Under the pieces are notes generated by a model. It searched no databases. It had not been told where the DNA came from and saw nothing but the letters and a program-made list of their open reading frames with translations. Below, piece after piece: positions 47,391-59,203 of a DNA stretch of 64,000 bases (position 1 is its first letter; every line of letters starts with the position of its first letter). The stretch is taken from assembly GCA_958450325.1 (NCBI GenBank), contig OY288254.1:34977577-35041576 (forward strand), in the 5' to 3' direction. A program made the translations under genes and the position numbers. Source of the DNA: Agrostemma githago (lineage: Eukaryota > Streptophyta > Magnoliopsida > Caryophyllales > Caryophyllaceae).

Positions 47391-49631
47391 TGTAGACACC
47401 CACATTTTGACCGCCAGGTGTCTATAGTAGTTCCCGCCAAACACCCGATGATGATCGGACGCAAACATGCTTTAATGGACTCGGATATGGGCTCGGAATC
47501 ATGGACATTTGGCTTGGGCTTATTACGGAGTACAAATCTTACTAAACCAACCTCAAATCCAGGCCCAGTAGGTCGTTTCGAGTCAAATAAGACTAATTTG
47601 GGTCTAATCCGGCACCAGGGGAAAAACCGTCTTTTAGCGACCGGGTCAAACCCGGTCAAAGATATTTTTTCCCGAGATACACGGACCAGCCGTGACACCA
47701 CACGTCCGGTTTGGACTCAAATACTACAAAAAATCAGTCTCGAAAATATTAAATAAATCCACTCAAGGATAGAATTCGATCTCAAGTAGGAATTCTATCC
47801 GAAAACCAGATCAATTTACCGACCGAGCTCAAACACTCGGCCAAAACAGCCCCAAAACAGCCGAGATACTCGGCTTCCTCACCAAGAAACGGGACTCTCG
47901 TTCCCTTCAAACTCCTACATTTCCTATCCAAATCAGTATTTCTCATCACCTAAACGAGATACATTTCCTAGCTTCAATCGAGGACCTCTCCTATAAATAG
48001 GACCCTCACGACACATCAAAGATATTCAGAAATATACACAATTCATACCTACATCGACATCTATCATCGACAATACATCTATCAATTACACATCAATTAT
48101 TCTCATCTACGACGTACATCCAAAAGTAGCATCGAAATACCGTCAAAATCCACCCGACGAATCCGATCCCACAAGCCGGCCAAAACCCGTCACCCTACAC
48201 GACACCTTAACTCATCCACATCGTCTCGACGCTCCCGTGCCTAAGCCACTTTCCGATGAGCCTTATCCCGAGAAAACAAAGCATGTAGGTTGAGGGTGTA
48301 AATCAAACCCGATTCTCTCTTTTTTCTCTTCCCCTTTCTCGTTTTTTTCCTTTTTGCGTCGTGTCGTCGGTCCTCTTTTAATTATGGGTCGTTGTCGCGT
48401 TTTTTTCTAATAAACGATATTTCAAAAAATATTTTCATAAAACTTTTTCTAAAAAACCATTCTAACTATTCGATATCGATTTCATAATCGATTATCGAAT
48501 ACGACGAATATCGAAAATATAAATCGAGTATAAGTTAATCCATATTTATACGCGATTTATCAAAATTAACGATTGTTCGAAAATAAACAAGCCGGGACAG
48601 CAGCCAACGCGAGTCGCGCCCCTCCCAGGCGACTCGCGCAGGGGGGCTGAAACCCGCGGCCTTTTTTTGTGTTTTCGCTATTTTTTAACATCGTTTCTTT
48701 TAATTCTACAAAAACGATTTTAACCTTTTTCTTTTCAACTTTTCTAAAATTATTCCGAATATTTGATATCGATTTCATAGTCGAATGTCGAATATAATGA
48801 ATATCGCTAAATCAGTCGAGTACGAATTACACAATATTCATACGAGGTTTAATAAAATTATCGATTTTTCAAAAAACCGATCCCGAGGCAGCCTATCACG
48901 CGACCCGCCGGCATCCCAGGCGAGTCGCGCGACCCTCGGGAATAGCAACATAATTTCGTTCCTCTTTTTCTATTTTTTCGAGCATCGTATTTACATCTTT
49001 ATTCGATTTATTCAACCGTTACTAACTTGTTTGCTCGTGTTTGTAGCGATTTATTTTTTCATCTTTTGTTTTATTAGACTAAAATGAATTTTCATGCTAA
49101 ATATAACTTTGACGTTATTAGTTTAAGATGCGTTAAACGACTTAGCAACTCATTTAATTTTTCTCACATGCTTAGGGAAAATAATGTTTGCATATCATTC
49201 AACCGTCGAACTAACGCGTGTACACAAAAAACGAACGATATCTTAGTAAAGGCCGCTAAGTGCGGGCGGGGTTGGGTGTTCTTAGTGAACTTCCCAACAC
49301 GTACCCTCACCCCTTACGCAGAACCATGGTTTCCGGATGTCCGAATCCATTGGCAAAGAGAGTCATTCAATACACGGTATCCGATAATGTCGGTATCGGT
49401 ATCATAATGCAAAGGGACGAACCCAATAAGCTCTGACATGGGAAATTGGCCGTATTTTGTACACGGCCCACTACGACATAGAGTGAGTTCGAACGGGCCC
49501 GAACTCCCACAAAGTTCGGTGGCGACTCCTACTTCGATTTAAATTTCAATTTGACCATCTCATATGGAGATTCATTCGCCTCTCCAAACCCGCGCGTGGC
49601 CACGTCGGGGTGGACCTATGTCATGTCCACA
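47391..49631 (+). mobile_element. Solo LTR of the Tat/Ogre-like family (2241 bp)
   Basis: Starts TGTAGACACCC and ends TGTCCACA. Flanks are CCAGT (47386-47390) and CTAGT (49632-49636), a 5-bp duplication with one transition. Same landmarks as 20128-22545: a TATAAATAG box at 47992-48000, GCATGTAGGTTGAGGGTGT near 48280, GCGAGTCGCG blocks and the terminal GGGGTGGACCTATG block. No internal sequence follows, so recombination removed it. More diverged than the pair at 20128 and 26431. Confidence 0.93.
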
Positions 49632-50892
49632 CTAGTGTCTTGCCAAAATTCCTTGATTTTGGGACCTAGAATCCACAAAAAAAAAACGAAATTAGTTTTT
49701 CCTAACGAGCTTTTACTCAATCCTAACGAAACTAACATTATTTTTCCAATTTTACCCTCTCCATAATTTAACTTGTAATTTTTTCTCTTCTTCTTTGTCT
49801 CTTTCCGTCCATAATTTCTTTAATCAAGTGAACTCTTTCAAATTCGTTTATAAATTTTAATTTAATTATCAATGAAGTAATAGCATTTTAATTAATTGGT
49901 TTATATTTTATTTAGGGTTTAATTAACTTTTTAAATTAGGATTAGGGATTTAGGCTGCATTATGGGTGGTTCTAGAACATCAATCGTATATCTCGATATT
50001 GCACCGAAGTCTTGCGCCTTGCTAGTAAACAATATGGGTATCTTAATTTTTCTTTTTTCGTGTAATTTGTTTAATTCGGTTTTTTATGTCAAATTAACCT
50101 TAATTAATTGTGTTTTGGGTGGTGGTTGTTGGTGTTGACAGGTGGTTGAATTTAGGGTTTTTCTTTAAAAAAAACAATTTTGGTAAAATGAGAAGGACAA
50201 ATTGGTAAAAAAATATCGTTAGAATTGAATAAAAAAACACGGCCCAACAAAAGACATTATATACTCTGATTGGTGGGAAAAGAGTGGGAGGGATGGAAGC
50301 GGAAACTAACAGAAATTTAAATTTCAACGGTTTGTCTCAAGTGTGATATTTATCAAAAGAAACAATAAAATTAGAATAAGGAATGAATAAGTAGAAAGAG
50401 AAAATTGAGAGCGTGGTCTTAACTCTTAACCAACCACCAAATTCCTGATTTTTCTGAGGATCATCTCTTCAAAACTTTTCAACCCAATGAAAATTTAAAA
50501 TAAAACTGATGCTGTTCTTCTTCTCTTCCTAATTTATGGTTTGTTTCACCCCAAATTTCTTTCCTTTTCCTTTGAATCCCATTTGTTGAAGGGGTCCGAG
50601 TCCAAAGGACCTTTGTTCTCCAAATTCTTTTCCGTCTCCTTCACCAACGAATTTGGTTTTTCATTTTAAGTTTGGCAAATTGAATTGCTTGGGCGATGAC
50701 TTCTTGATGCAGACTCTGACTTTTCACCCCTTTGTCATCGTTGATGGTTGTGAGAAAAGTCGGGAGGACTCGGAGGATTATTTCAGCTTTCGAGTGAATT
50801 TATATAGGTTCTTGTTGGGTTTCTGGGAATTTGTTCAACAATACAAGATCGAGGAAGTCATCATCAGCAAATAATAATAATTATCAGGCAAT
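49632..50892 (+). promoter_or_regulatory. Upstream region and probable 5' UTR of the kinase gene
   Basis: AT-rich DNA without a convincing gene. 50510-50650 is C/T-rich (CTTCTTCTCTTCC, TCCTTTTCC), typical of a plant 5' UTR or core promoter. A short upstream frame (50653-50874) ends just before the kinase ATG and could be leader. No clear TATA box. A small frame at 49961-50137 ends next to a GT and cannot be supported as an exon. Confidence 0.45.
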
Positions 50893-53800
50893 ATGAGTTG
50901 CTTACCGTGCTTTCAGAATGATGATGATGATGACGAAGGCACGGATGACCAGCCAGCTCCCACCAATAGAGAGAGCCAAGCTCAGACCAATGTTGCCACA
51001 GAAACTGCTGTTGCTTCTGCTGCTGCTGCTTCTTCTTCTTCTTCTTCTTCTTCTTCAAACGGTATCTCTTTTGTCACCTAAATGATGATCACATTAATTT
51101 GTTTAATCACATCCTGTTCTGCATTGAATTCCTATTTCTTTAGAGATTGTAAAAATCATTATGGGAACGAGGCTCTCCCCACCTTAATAGCTTCGTTTAA
51201 CCCAAATTATTGTTCTTTTTTCTTTACCATATGACTGGTATGAGATTCATATGACTGGTATGAGATTCATATGGTGTTCCCCCCCGGTTTAATGTGCCCC
51301 CATTTTAATAAAATAAAATACTCTTCACGTATATCGAGGAAATCGGGCAAACGTTTAAGTAAATTAGTGTTGCTGTCTTCATCCACCTCTTTGTTGTTGT
51401 CGTCCTCATTGATGTAACGATTTGGTAAAAGTAACTTCGCTTATTTTATACTACGTAATTCCTATGTAATAATCTATGTAGAAAGTGAGATATGCAGGTG
51501 AAGCGAAACCATGAAATAGAATTTCATCCTAAGCAATATTATTGTTTAATGGAGTAATAATAATATCATCTACTTACTGTCGAATACAATTAGTGACATA
51601 AATTTTTCTGCAGCAAAAACTTTCACCTTTCGGGAGCTGGCTATGGCGACAAAGAATTTCCGGCAAGAATGCCTGCTCGGTGAAGGTGGATTCGGACGAG
51701 TGTTCAAGGGAAAGATTCAATCCTCTGGTCAGGTTAGTATATGACCGACCCCAATCCCCCGGCCCCCAGATCGACTTTGTTACTCCGTATGTCTGAAGCC
51801 CAAACAATATCACTGTGTTGGTACAACATCCACTATTCCACTCTTTACCCTCCCTCAGCAACAAAAGAAACTTAGAACTTTATTAGGGATCTCGCGGAGA
51901 CTGAGGTTCATAGTCATTCTTCAGAGTTGCATTATTTAGTCATCAGTTTAAGACATTTCCTATCTCACATTACTGATGAGATGATTATATATGTATATGT
52001 GTGTGTATTACTGAATACTGATTGATAACTGACATTAGCTACTGGCTACTGGTGTATGATAAAGGTTGTTGCCGTTAAGCAGCTAGACAGGAATGGAATG
52101 CAAGGTAACAAGGAGTTCCTTGTTGAGATCATGATGCTCAGCCTTCTTCAACATCCCAACTTGGTCACTCTCATTGGCTACTGCGCTGATGGCGACCAAA
52201 GGCTTCTAGTTTATGAATACATGGAAATGGGAAATATAGAGAATCATTTGTTTGGTACGTTTACTTGACCCGATTATCCAAATATCTAACTACTAATAAT
52301 ATTTAACCCATGAAAATTCATGGGTTCTTTTAGATATTGACATACGGAATAGAAAAAAAAAAGTTTATGACTCCTTTATAACTTAAAAATTGTATATATG
52401 ACCCATGAATTAAGCTACAAAACAATCTAATTTATTTGAAACGTAAATTTATAGTATATCTTTGTGTTCTATTGCGATTTTCAAAATAACAAATGATAGA
52501 CTATAGTGATATTCTTTTATAGACGGAAAATAATCTTACATAAGTTAAACGGTATAACAAATTTGTAATACTACGTATAAGCTCGCATCTCACGCTGTAA
52601 TACAATTTTGTGATGTCAAGTGAGGACCTATGGTTTTTGGATTACTAATATATATCATATGATGACGAGCCAGAAAAAAATTCTCTAGAATTTCCGACCC
52701 TAATGCCTCTTTGTCATCTACTCATATTAACTAGTATGGTCTTGGGAGCAGTACATATGCTGATGTGCTTGGCTTAGGCTCAGACTGTGTTGTGATTAAT
52801 TCTTGGAAAAATGAGTTAACCAACCCCCTATTCAAACACAGGTGAGGATCCTGAAAAGAAAGCAATTGATTGGTACACAAGAATGAAGATTGCTTCAGGA
52901 GCAGCCCAAGGTCTAGAATACTTGCACGACAAAGCCACCCCCCCAATCATATACCGTGATCTAAAGCCGTCAAACATCTTACTAGATGAAACGTATGAAG
53001 CAAAACTCTCAGACGTTGGTCTAGCGAAGCTTGGAGGAGGCAGTGGGCAGATGAATCCAGCCTCAAGAGTAATGGGAACGTACGGATACTCTGCACCTGA
53101 GTACTCCAGCAGTGGTGAACTAACCCTCAAGTCAGACATTTATAGCTTTGGAGTCGTCTTGCTTGAGCTTATTACTGGACGAAGAGTTATTGATACTACA
53201 CGAGCAAACGACGACCAGAATCTGGTGACCTGGGTAAGCATATATGTTGTATAACTTGTATTGACATTAGAGCTGGCGATCAGGTCGATCAGATTGATTT
53301 CGAGCTGTGTCATGTAGGACTCAGGCTATGAAAAGGTCAAAATCACCATTTGAATAAATTTTGATCGATGATGCATCAAGTCAAATGTCCGGGTCGTGAT
53401 CATTTAGAACCACTATTGTGTTACTATCGGCCTTTTGTCCTTTTATTCCAAGTACGGTTGGTAGCATGTTTGGTTTATTAGGTTGAATCAACTTGTTTCG
53501 GGTGGATTTGTTTGGATCATTGTTAGGGTTAGTATCGTCGAATTGTCTATTTAATGATGCTAATATCCTGATCTCCTCTCCTTTGATGTTAATGCACATC
53601 TCAGGCACAACCAATCTTCAGGGAGCCAAAGCGATTCCCAGAATTGGCGGACCCGCGTCTAAACAAAGAATTCCCAGTAACAGGTCTAAATCAGGCGGTA
53701 GGAATCTGTGCAATGTGTCTACAAGAAGAAGTCTCAGTTCGTCCACTGATAGGGGACGTCGTAGCAGCACTTAGTTTCTTGGCAGTACCTCAACCAGCCA

Positions 53801-54711
53801 CCACTCATGCTTCAGCACAAGCTAGTCCACCACCACAGCAACAAATGCATTACGATGATGGCGCCAACCAGGACCAGTCTCACTCGGACAAAGATAGCTC
53901 CAAGCATGATGATAGACACAGCGAAGATAGCGAGAGCGAAAGTGAGAGCGAGAATGAGAATGAGGATGAGAATGAGAATGAGAATGAGAATGAAAATGAA
54001 AATGAAGATGAAAATGAAAATGAAAATGAGGGTAGTAAGAAAGAAAGCATTTCTAAGGATCAAAATGAAGGCGAGACTGTTCAGAATACAGGTCAGCATT
54101 CAGTTGGGGACGACAGTGAACAGGTGTCAGAAAGAAAAAGTAGTGCTGATTCCGAGGAAGAAAGTACTTATGATACAGGGTCGGGTAGTGAAGATGAGAG
54201 TGGGAGTTATGGTGATGCTCGAAATACAGAGTTGTCAAACTCTGGGAGGTCAAATCCAAGTGTTTTGAGCTCAGGATCAGGCTGCGAAGGTGAAGACGAA
54301 GGCCAAAATGAAAGTACCAGCAAAGGTGATGTGGGAAACCAGTCGTCTAAGAGAACTGGGTCTCGTCGTAGAAAACCAGTAGTGACATTTAAGGAACCAA
54401 GTTTAAGCTGTAAAGGAAAAGGTAGTACGCATGGAGTCGAGGAAGAAAGCTCTTCTACAGAAAATCAGGCTGCTACCGTTGAACAAGGGAAACCAAGTTC
54501 GAGTTCAGACAGCAGCAGTAGTAGTAGCAGCAGTGAATCTGAAGGTGAGAAGAGTTCCCCGAGACATGAAAATGATGATGATGCACGAACCTCCCATAAA
54601 AAGGCAAAACGCAGGCAAGCGAATAGTAGCAGCATTGACGGAAATGAGAATAGAGAGTTTGACGGTTTCGAGAAAGAAGGTCCCAAGTTACGGCATCTTA
54701 AAAGCAGGTGA
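50893..54711 (+). CDS. Receptor-like cytoplasmic kinase, RLCK-VII / PBL27-type, 5 exons
   Basis: Exons 50893-51061, 51614-51732, 52065-52254, 52842-53233 and 53605-54711 join in frame to 658 residues, all introns GT...AG. Residues 1-56 are an N-terminal leader (MSCLPCF, possible palmitoylation cysteines 3 and 6, then poly-Asp, poly-Ala and poly-Ser). The kinase domain is about 72-350: Gly loop GEGGFGRV (79-86), VAVK lysine 101, YRD 197-199 (normal for this clade in place of HRD), Asn 204, DVG 217-219 in place of DFG, GTYGYSAPEY activation segment, and RPLIGDVV near 336-343. Residues 351-658 are an acidic, Glu/Asn/Ser-rich, probably disordered tail. RLCK-VII kinases act under pattern-recognition receptors at the plasma membrane and relay immune and growth signals to MAP kinases. 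The nearest relatives by reading are PBL27-like, but a tail this long and repetitive is unusual. Confidence 0.93.
51024..51056 (+). repeat. (GCT)n-(TCT)n microsatellite in exon 1
   Basis: GCTGCTGCTGCT followed by a run of TCT/TTC triplets encodes the poly-Ala/poly-Ser stretch before the first intron. It is a likely length-polymorphic coding microsatellite. Confidence 0.9.
51231..51270 (+). repeat. Two perfect 20-bp tandem copies in kinase intron 1
   Basis: ATGACTGGTATGAGATTCAT occurs at 51231-51250 and again at 51251-51270. No splicing or regulatory role is visible. Confidence 0.95.
53940..54033 (+). repeat. Coding Glu-Asn hexanucleotide repeat in kinase exon 5
   Basis: Imperfect GAGAAT/GAAAAT hexamers, with GATGAG variants, encode alternating Glu and Asn with occasional Asp. 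The shift between GAGAAT and GAAAAT blocks suggests more than one expansion event. Confidence 0.92.
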
Positions 54712-56088
54712 TCCAATGCAAGGTAGCAGCAAAATCTCCTTAGAAGAAGAGGCCTAACTGGTATACCCCCGGCCGAACCATATTCTCACGAGTCTTGGGG
54801 GTATTTTTCATTATATTGTACGGAGTTATGAGTATAGGGGTTGGGCTCGTACATAGTAAGACCCCCATCTTGCCTCCAATCTCAACGACTTGGTAGTGTA
54901 ATGTAAGCAGTTCATCACCCTCTTTTTCCTCGACTCTTATTCTTGTAATTATATACGGATTATCTTGCTGAGATTGGTACCAGGCTTCCTTAATGTCTTA
55001 GATTACGTTACTAGTCTCGTGTAAAAGTGCAAGTGCATGTCGTAGTCTCAGTCACGGCAATTCTTATCAATATCTTTGTCTCTTATGTCTTTTTTTTCAG
55101 ATTGTGAGACGTCATCAATTGCCATTTTTCTGTCAACTGCTTAAGATGTAATGTATTCTTATTGTGAGGATATCCAGATATAGATATGATATCTACGGTC
55201 CCTCATTTCCAAATTTACCACAGTAAAGATGTGTTTGGAGGAAGGGGAGGGGAATAAGCAAGGATGTAGAATCTCTTGTTCGGTTAGGAGATGAGGATGA
55301 AAAAAATGGAGGGAGAGTGGTTTGGAGCATCCATTTTCTCTCTTCCAATACAAATCCAATTTCTAGAAAGATTTGGAGGAAAATTCAACATTGTATCCAA
55401 ATTGTCCCACCTCCCTTCTCTTCCCACTTTCCCTCTTCCCTCCCTTGTATTCTACCCTAATGATACCAAATTGTAAATAAATGGAATAATTCACCAAAAA
55501 GAATGAAAATTTTCATCCCAAGTCGGAAAGGATCGAGATTTGTAGATTTTATATATTTAGATATCTATTTATGTATATTATCTTTGTATTTAGAGATCGA
55601 TAATTATAAATAAATATTGTGATTATATCTTGTGATACTCTACAATATTCTACCTTCCCCGCTATAAATGTATTTTGGGTTTGAGAGAGATGTTAGGGAT
55701 TAAGTCTCAAACAATCTCATCATCATACTAACAAATTGCAGGTAAACGAAATAAGTCACAAAAAATACTTCATCTTTCTCATACGGATTTAAGTCGATAA
55801 GACCCCGTAGTACTATCATAATCCTAGTGTTTGAGATTTAATAAAAAGATCTACGGAAATTGTAACACTCAATCTTTCAATTATAAAATAAACAAACTTT
55901 TGTTCCGTACTATTTTATACTGTTACTGTTATTTTATGTGATGGTGTTTCTTATGTTTTACCTTTCTATTTTGTATCCAAAAGAGTTCATATTGATTAAG
56001 AAGCTCAAAAATGTAATTTGGCTTCCAAAGTATTGGAGGATATTATTATATTCTGAAAATATATTATAAATTAAGAAAATTTATTATA
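54712..56088. other. Kinase 3' UTR and intergenic region
   Basis: 54712-55000 is the probable 3' UTR and terminator region. 55215-55445 is a G-rich then C/T-rich stretch (GGAGGAAGGGGAGGGG ... CCCTCTTCCCTCCC) whose ends are loosely inverted and may be an old MITE. The rest to 56088 is AT-rich and holds no gene I can see. Confidence 0.5.
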
Positions 56089-56292
56089 TTCTCTTCGTTT
56101 CATTTATATCTTCCACTTTAAAAGTGATACATTTTTTAAGAAAAATAATAAAATATATGAAAGTGAGAGTATGTAAAGTAGGTGGACCACCTAGGTAAGA
56201 GTGAAGTGTGATAACCAAAAAAAGAAAGTGGAACAAATTAAAGAAATAATTGAAAACGAAATGGGAAAAATAACAATGAAACAAAGGAAGAA
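56089..56292. mobile_element. Stowaway-like MITE, imperfect
   Basis: TTCTCTTCGTTTCATT at the left pairs with AATGAAACAAAGGAAGAA at the right, with TA at 56087-56088 and 56293-56294. Inner CTTCCACTTT and AAAGTGGAAC also pair. No coding capacity. Confidence 0.6.
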
Positions 56293-56314
56293 TAATATTA
56301 TGAGTAAGAGGATA

Positions 56315-57031
56315 CTCCTTCCGTCTTGTTTATTTCTTTGCCTTTTATATTTCTTGTGAGCAGAGGCAGCTTTAGGCCGGTTCAGCCAGTTCAGGCGAAC
56401 AGGGCCCCCAAATTTAAGGGGCCCAATTCACATGCTTCTTTGGGTATTTAGTTTAAACACGCAAGAGTTAGACATAACATAGATTTGATTCAGTGGTATT
56501 AGTCTTCTCCTCATCCTTGGGAGGCCAAGGTTTGAATTCTATTGGGGCCTTTATTTGAGTATTATTTTTTGTAATACTACATGTTAAGACATAAGAGAAT
56601 GCGACTATGAAGAATCAAACACTGGGCAATGTGTTTCAAAATGTCTATTAACTTTACTACACCAATTGGACACTTCATCACAATTACTTTAAATGATAAA
56701 CAATTTAATCATATATATATATATGGTGTAATTCTTATTTTACCACCTTAATTCTCGAACTGTCAATGTATTATTTTTTTTTTTAATGTGATAAATTTAA
56801 GATACTATTTCTTAAATAAAATATAATTTTTTTTGATTATTGTATAATTTTTTTTCCCGATAATTGATAAATTTAACAATACCGTTTTAAAATTTATACC
56901 CCATTAAAAATATAATGGGATCATGGGGTCTCCTTCGAATTTTTTGTACAGGGCCTCTGAAATGTCGGAGACGTCTCTGCTTGTGAGGATTATTTTAATC
57001 AAAGACGTAGAAATGAACGAGACGGAGAAAG
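56315..57031. mobile_element. Stowaway-like MITE split by a hAT element
   Basis: Left end CTCCTTCCGTCTTGTTTATT and right end GAACGAGACGGAGAAAG form terminal inverted repeats, with TA at 56313-56314 and 57032-57033. The inner CTTTGCC and CAAAG also pair. Without the hAT insertion and its duplication the MITE is only about 90 bp. Confidence 0.75.
56361..56979. mobile_element. Non-autonomous hAT element (619 bp)
   Basis: Ends CAGAGGCAGC and ACGTCTCTG (CAGAGACGT reversed) form short imperfect terminal inverted repeats. An exact 8-bp target duplication CTTGTGAG lies at 56353-56360 and 56980-56987, which is diagnostic for hAT. Subterminal GGGCCCCC / AGGGCCTC words are shared by both ends. AT-rich centre, no transposase. 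Confidence 0.9.
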
Positions 57032-57507
57032 TATAAAACATATCAGTAGACTTTAGCCATCACCATACGTTCCGTTTGGAGGGAAAGGTAAGAATTCAAT
57101 CCCTGATATACTAGAACAACAGCATTTAGAGCCCTCTTATTCACCCACATCAGCATCGATGACATGGATTTGATGTATCGTGCTCACATGCGTCTACATG
57201 GATTGAGCATTGTGTGAATGAGGGATGAGCATTTTATTGGGAGTTAATTGTAAACAACGGTTTTTTGGGACTTAACTGTAAACGGCGGTTTCTTGGGAGT
57301 TAACTGCTCACTTTTTATATTAATATTAAGAAAATTAAGAAATTAAGAACTACCCACTGCTCAAGTAAAAAAAAATAACTTCACTGCTCACAAGTAACTG
57401 CTAACAAGTTACTGTCCTTATATACAGTAGAGGAGAGAATTTTGTGTGCTCCCAACTACTGTGCAAAAATTCAAAGAAAACCGAATATACAATTAAAATC
57501 ACAAGTT
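57032..57507 (+). promoter_or_regulatory. Upstream region of the RPA-like gene
   Basis: A TATATA box at 57419-57424 lies about 85 bp before the ATG. At 57238-57305 three imperfect copies of a TTGGGA(C/G)TTAACTGTAAAC-type unit stand in tandem. No gene is seen before the ATG. Confidence 0.5.
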
Positions 57508-58051
57508 ATGGCGTTTCAATGTAAGGTGGTCACGATTCCAGAAATTACTGAATCAATGAGATCCGTCCAGATAACAGTGCGTATTATGAGGAAGTGGCTG
57601 CGTACGAAAAAAAAACCGAATACCGACCCGTCCCAAATTGGCAAGAAACCGATAACTTTCGAAGTTGAACTAATCTTGGTGGATAAGCTCGATATGTTCT
57701 TCCGTCCGTTTTGTTTGTAACCGTAATATTAACCTTCTGTTCGATGTTAACCGGATACGTTGTAAATTATATGTCAACAGGGCACCACGATTCAAGCGTC
57801 GATCAAACAGAAATTAGTATCAGCTTTCAGTAACGGGTTTAAAGAAGGACACAACTACAATATTTCAAAGTTCTCAGTTTCGTCTAATATTGGCACAAAA
57901 AACGCAACAGCTCACAAGTGCAGAATTTGGGTCGAATTCAACACCAAGGCGATGGAATTGCACCCCGATCCGAATATCCCAATGTGTGTGTACAACTTTA
58001 CTAACTATGATGATATTATATCAGGAAACGTTCCTAACGACTTATATATAG
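57508..58051 (+). CDS. Replication protein A (RPA1)-like OB-fold protein, 5' part only
   Basis: ATG at 57508 opens MAFQCKVVTIPEITESMRSV, then QITVRIMRKW, the usual start of plant RPA70-like OB-fold proteins. Exon 2 begins after CAG at 57780 and runs to 58051 (GTTIQASIKQKLVSAF ... FKEGHNYNISKFSV ... YDDIISG), ending at a GTAAG donor. The first exon must end between about 57660 and 57715, but its donor is not clear. Such proteins bind single-stranded DNA in replication and repair. The next intron contains LTR elements from 58113 to the window end, so the rest of the gene is not visible. An RPA/DUF223 copy from a Helitron is possible, but no helicase is seen. Confidence 0.72.
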
Positions 58052-58112
58052 GTAAGACAATAAGTAGTCTACTGAAGTACTTTTTATACGTATCCACACG
58101 CACCTGCAAACT

Positions 58113-59203
58113 TGTAGACACCCACATTTGGCTGCTAGGTGTCTATAGCAGTTTCCAAAAAACACCCGATGATGATCGGACGCGAACGGGCTTCTACGCG
58201 CTCGGATATGGTCTCAAAATTGTTAGTTTCTGGCTTGGGCTTTTAGCGAAGTAAAAATCTCACAAAACCAACCTCAAGTTCAGACCCAGTGGGTCGTTTC
58301 CAATCAAATAAGACTAATTTGGGTCAAAACCGACACCAGAAATAAAACCGACTTTTAGCGACCGCGTCAAACCCCGATCAAAGCCGTTTTCGAGAACACA
58401 AAACAGCCATGCAAATATCAAGAATCCAACCTAAACACAAAATCTTCAAAATATCCCGTCCGCCTCATCCACTCGATCGAGTGTCAGCCCACTCGATCGA
58501 GTGGGCCTTCTACAGGTCTGCTGCTACCTCTTCATTGGGCCACTCGATCGAGTCAGCAGAGGCACTCGAACGAGTAAAGCTAGGTCGTGGGGTTGGGAAT
58601 TCCTATATATACACCCCTTTGCATACAACTTTCAAAGCCTAACTTTTCACCTCTACAACTTTTACACACATACTTCAATCTTAAACCCTAGCATCTAGGA
58701 AACATACTACCCTAGTACCACCATAACTCCATCTACATAATCTCGATCCTCCCGTGTTCGAGCCACAACTAGACGAGTTCCATACCGAGAATATGAAGCA
58801 TGTAGGTTGAGGGTGCAATTAATCCCGTTCTCTTCCCTTTCTCTTCTCTTCTCTCGCGTCGTCTTTCTCGTCCCTTCTCACGTTTTTTTTCGTTTTTTTT
58901 CTTTCTTTCGCATCTAATATCGTTAATATTACTAGTATCAAAACATTAAAATATTTGCCTATTTGTGTTGGATACAAGGGATGACGGAATAAGAAAATCC
59001 GAATACAAGGGTGTTTCACCCGACGTTGCCGGTCGCTTATCCCGACACCCCAAGTATTTGATTGTTGAAGCGAATCAACGTCAACAAGTTCGTTCTTTTT
59101 ATTTTATCGCGTCGATAGTCCCGTTTTATTATTTGCATTATCATCGTTAAAATCATGCATTCATCAATTTCTAAAACTATTTCAAATCAAACACGTTTAT
59201 TTA
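58113..59203 (+). mobile_element. Tat/Ogre-like LTR, 5' part, interrupted by a chromovirus
   Basis: Starts TGTAGACACCC at 58113 and shows family landmarks: the ATGATGATCGGACG block, the TATATATA box at 58604-58611, and GCATGTAGGTTGAGGGTGC near 58797. It carries three perfect ACTCGATCGAGT palindromes and one variant (58471-58575), like the LTR at 1-800, so these two belong to one subfamily. The chromovirus at 59204 cuts it, and the rest lies beyond the window. Confidence 0.88.

Noticed and set aside
49961..50137. Small frame starting MGGSRTSIVYL with a GT after its 26th codon
   Set aside because: No recognisable domain and no partner exon. It is too short to support as a gene.
53807..54268. 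Met/Lys/Arg-rich frame inside kinase exon 5
   Set aside because: It is a shadow frame of the hexanucleotide repeat coding for the Glu/Asn tail.
55215..55445. Possible old MITE with GGGGAGGGG and CCCTCCC ends
   Set aside because: Inverted ends are loose and no target duplication could be found.
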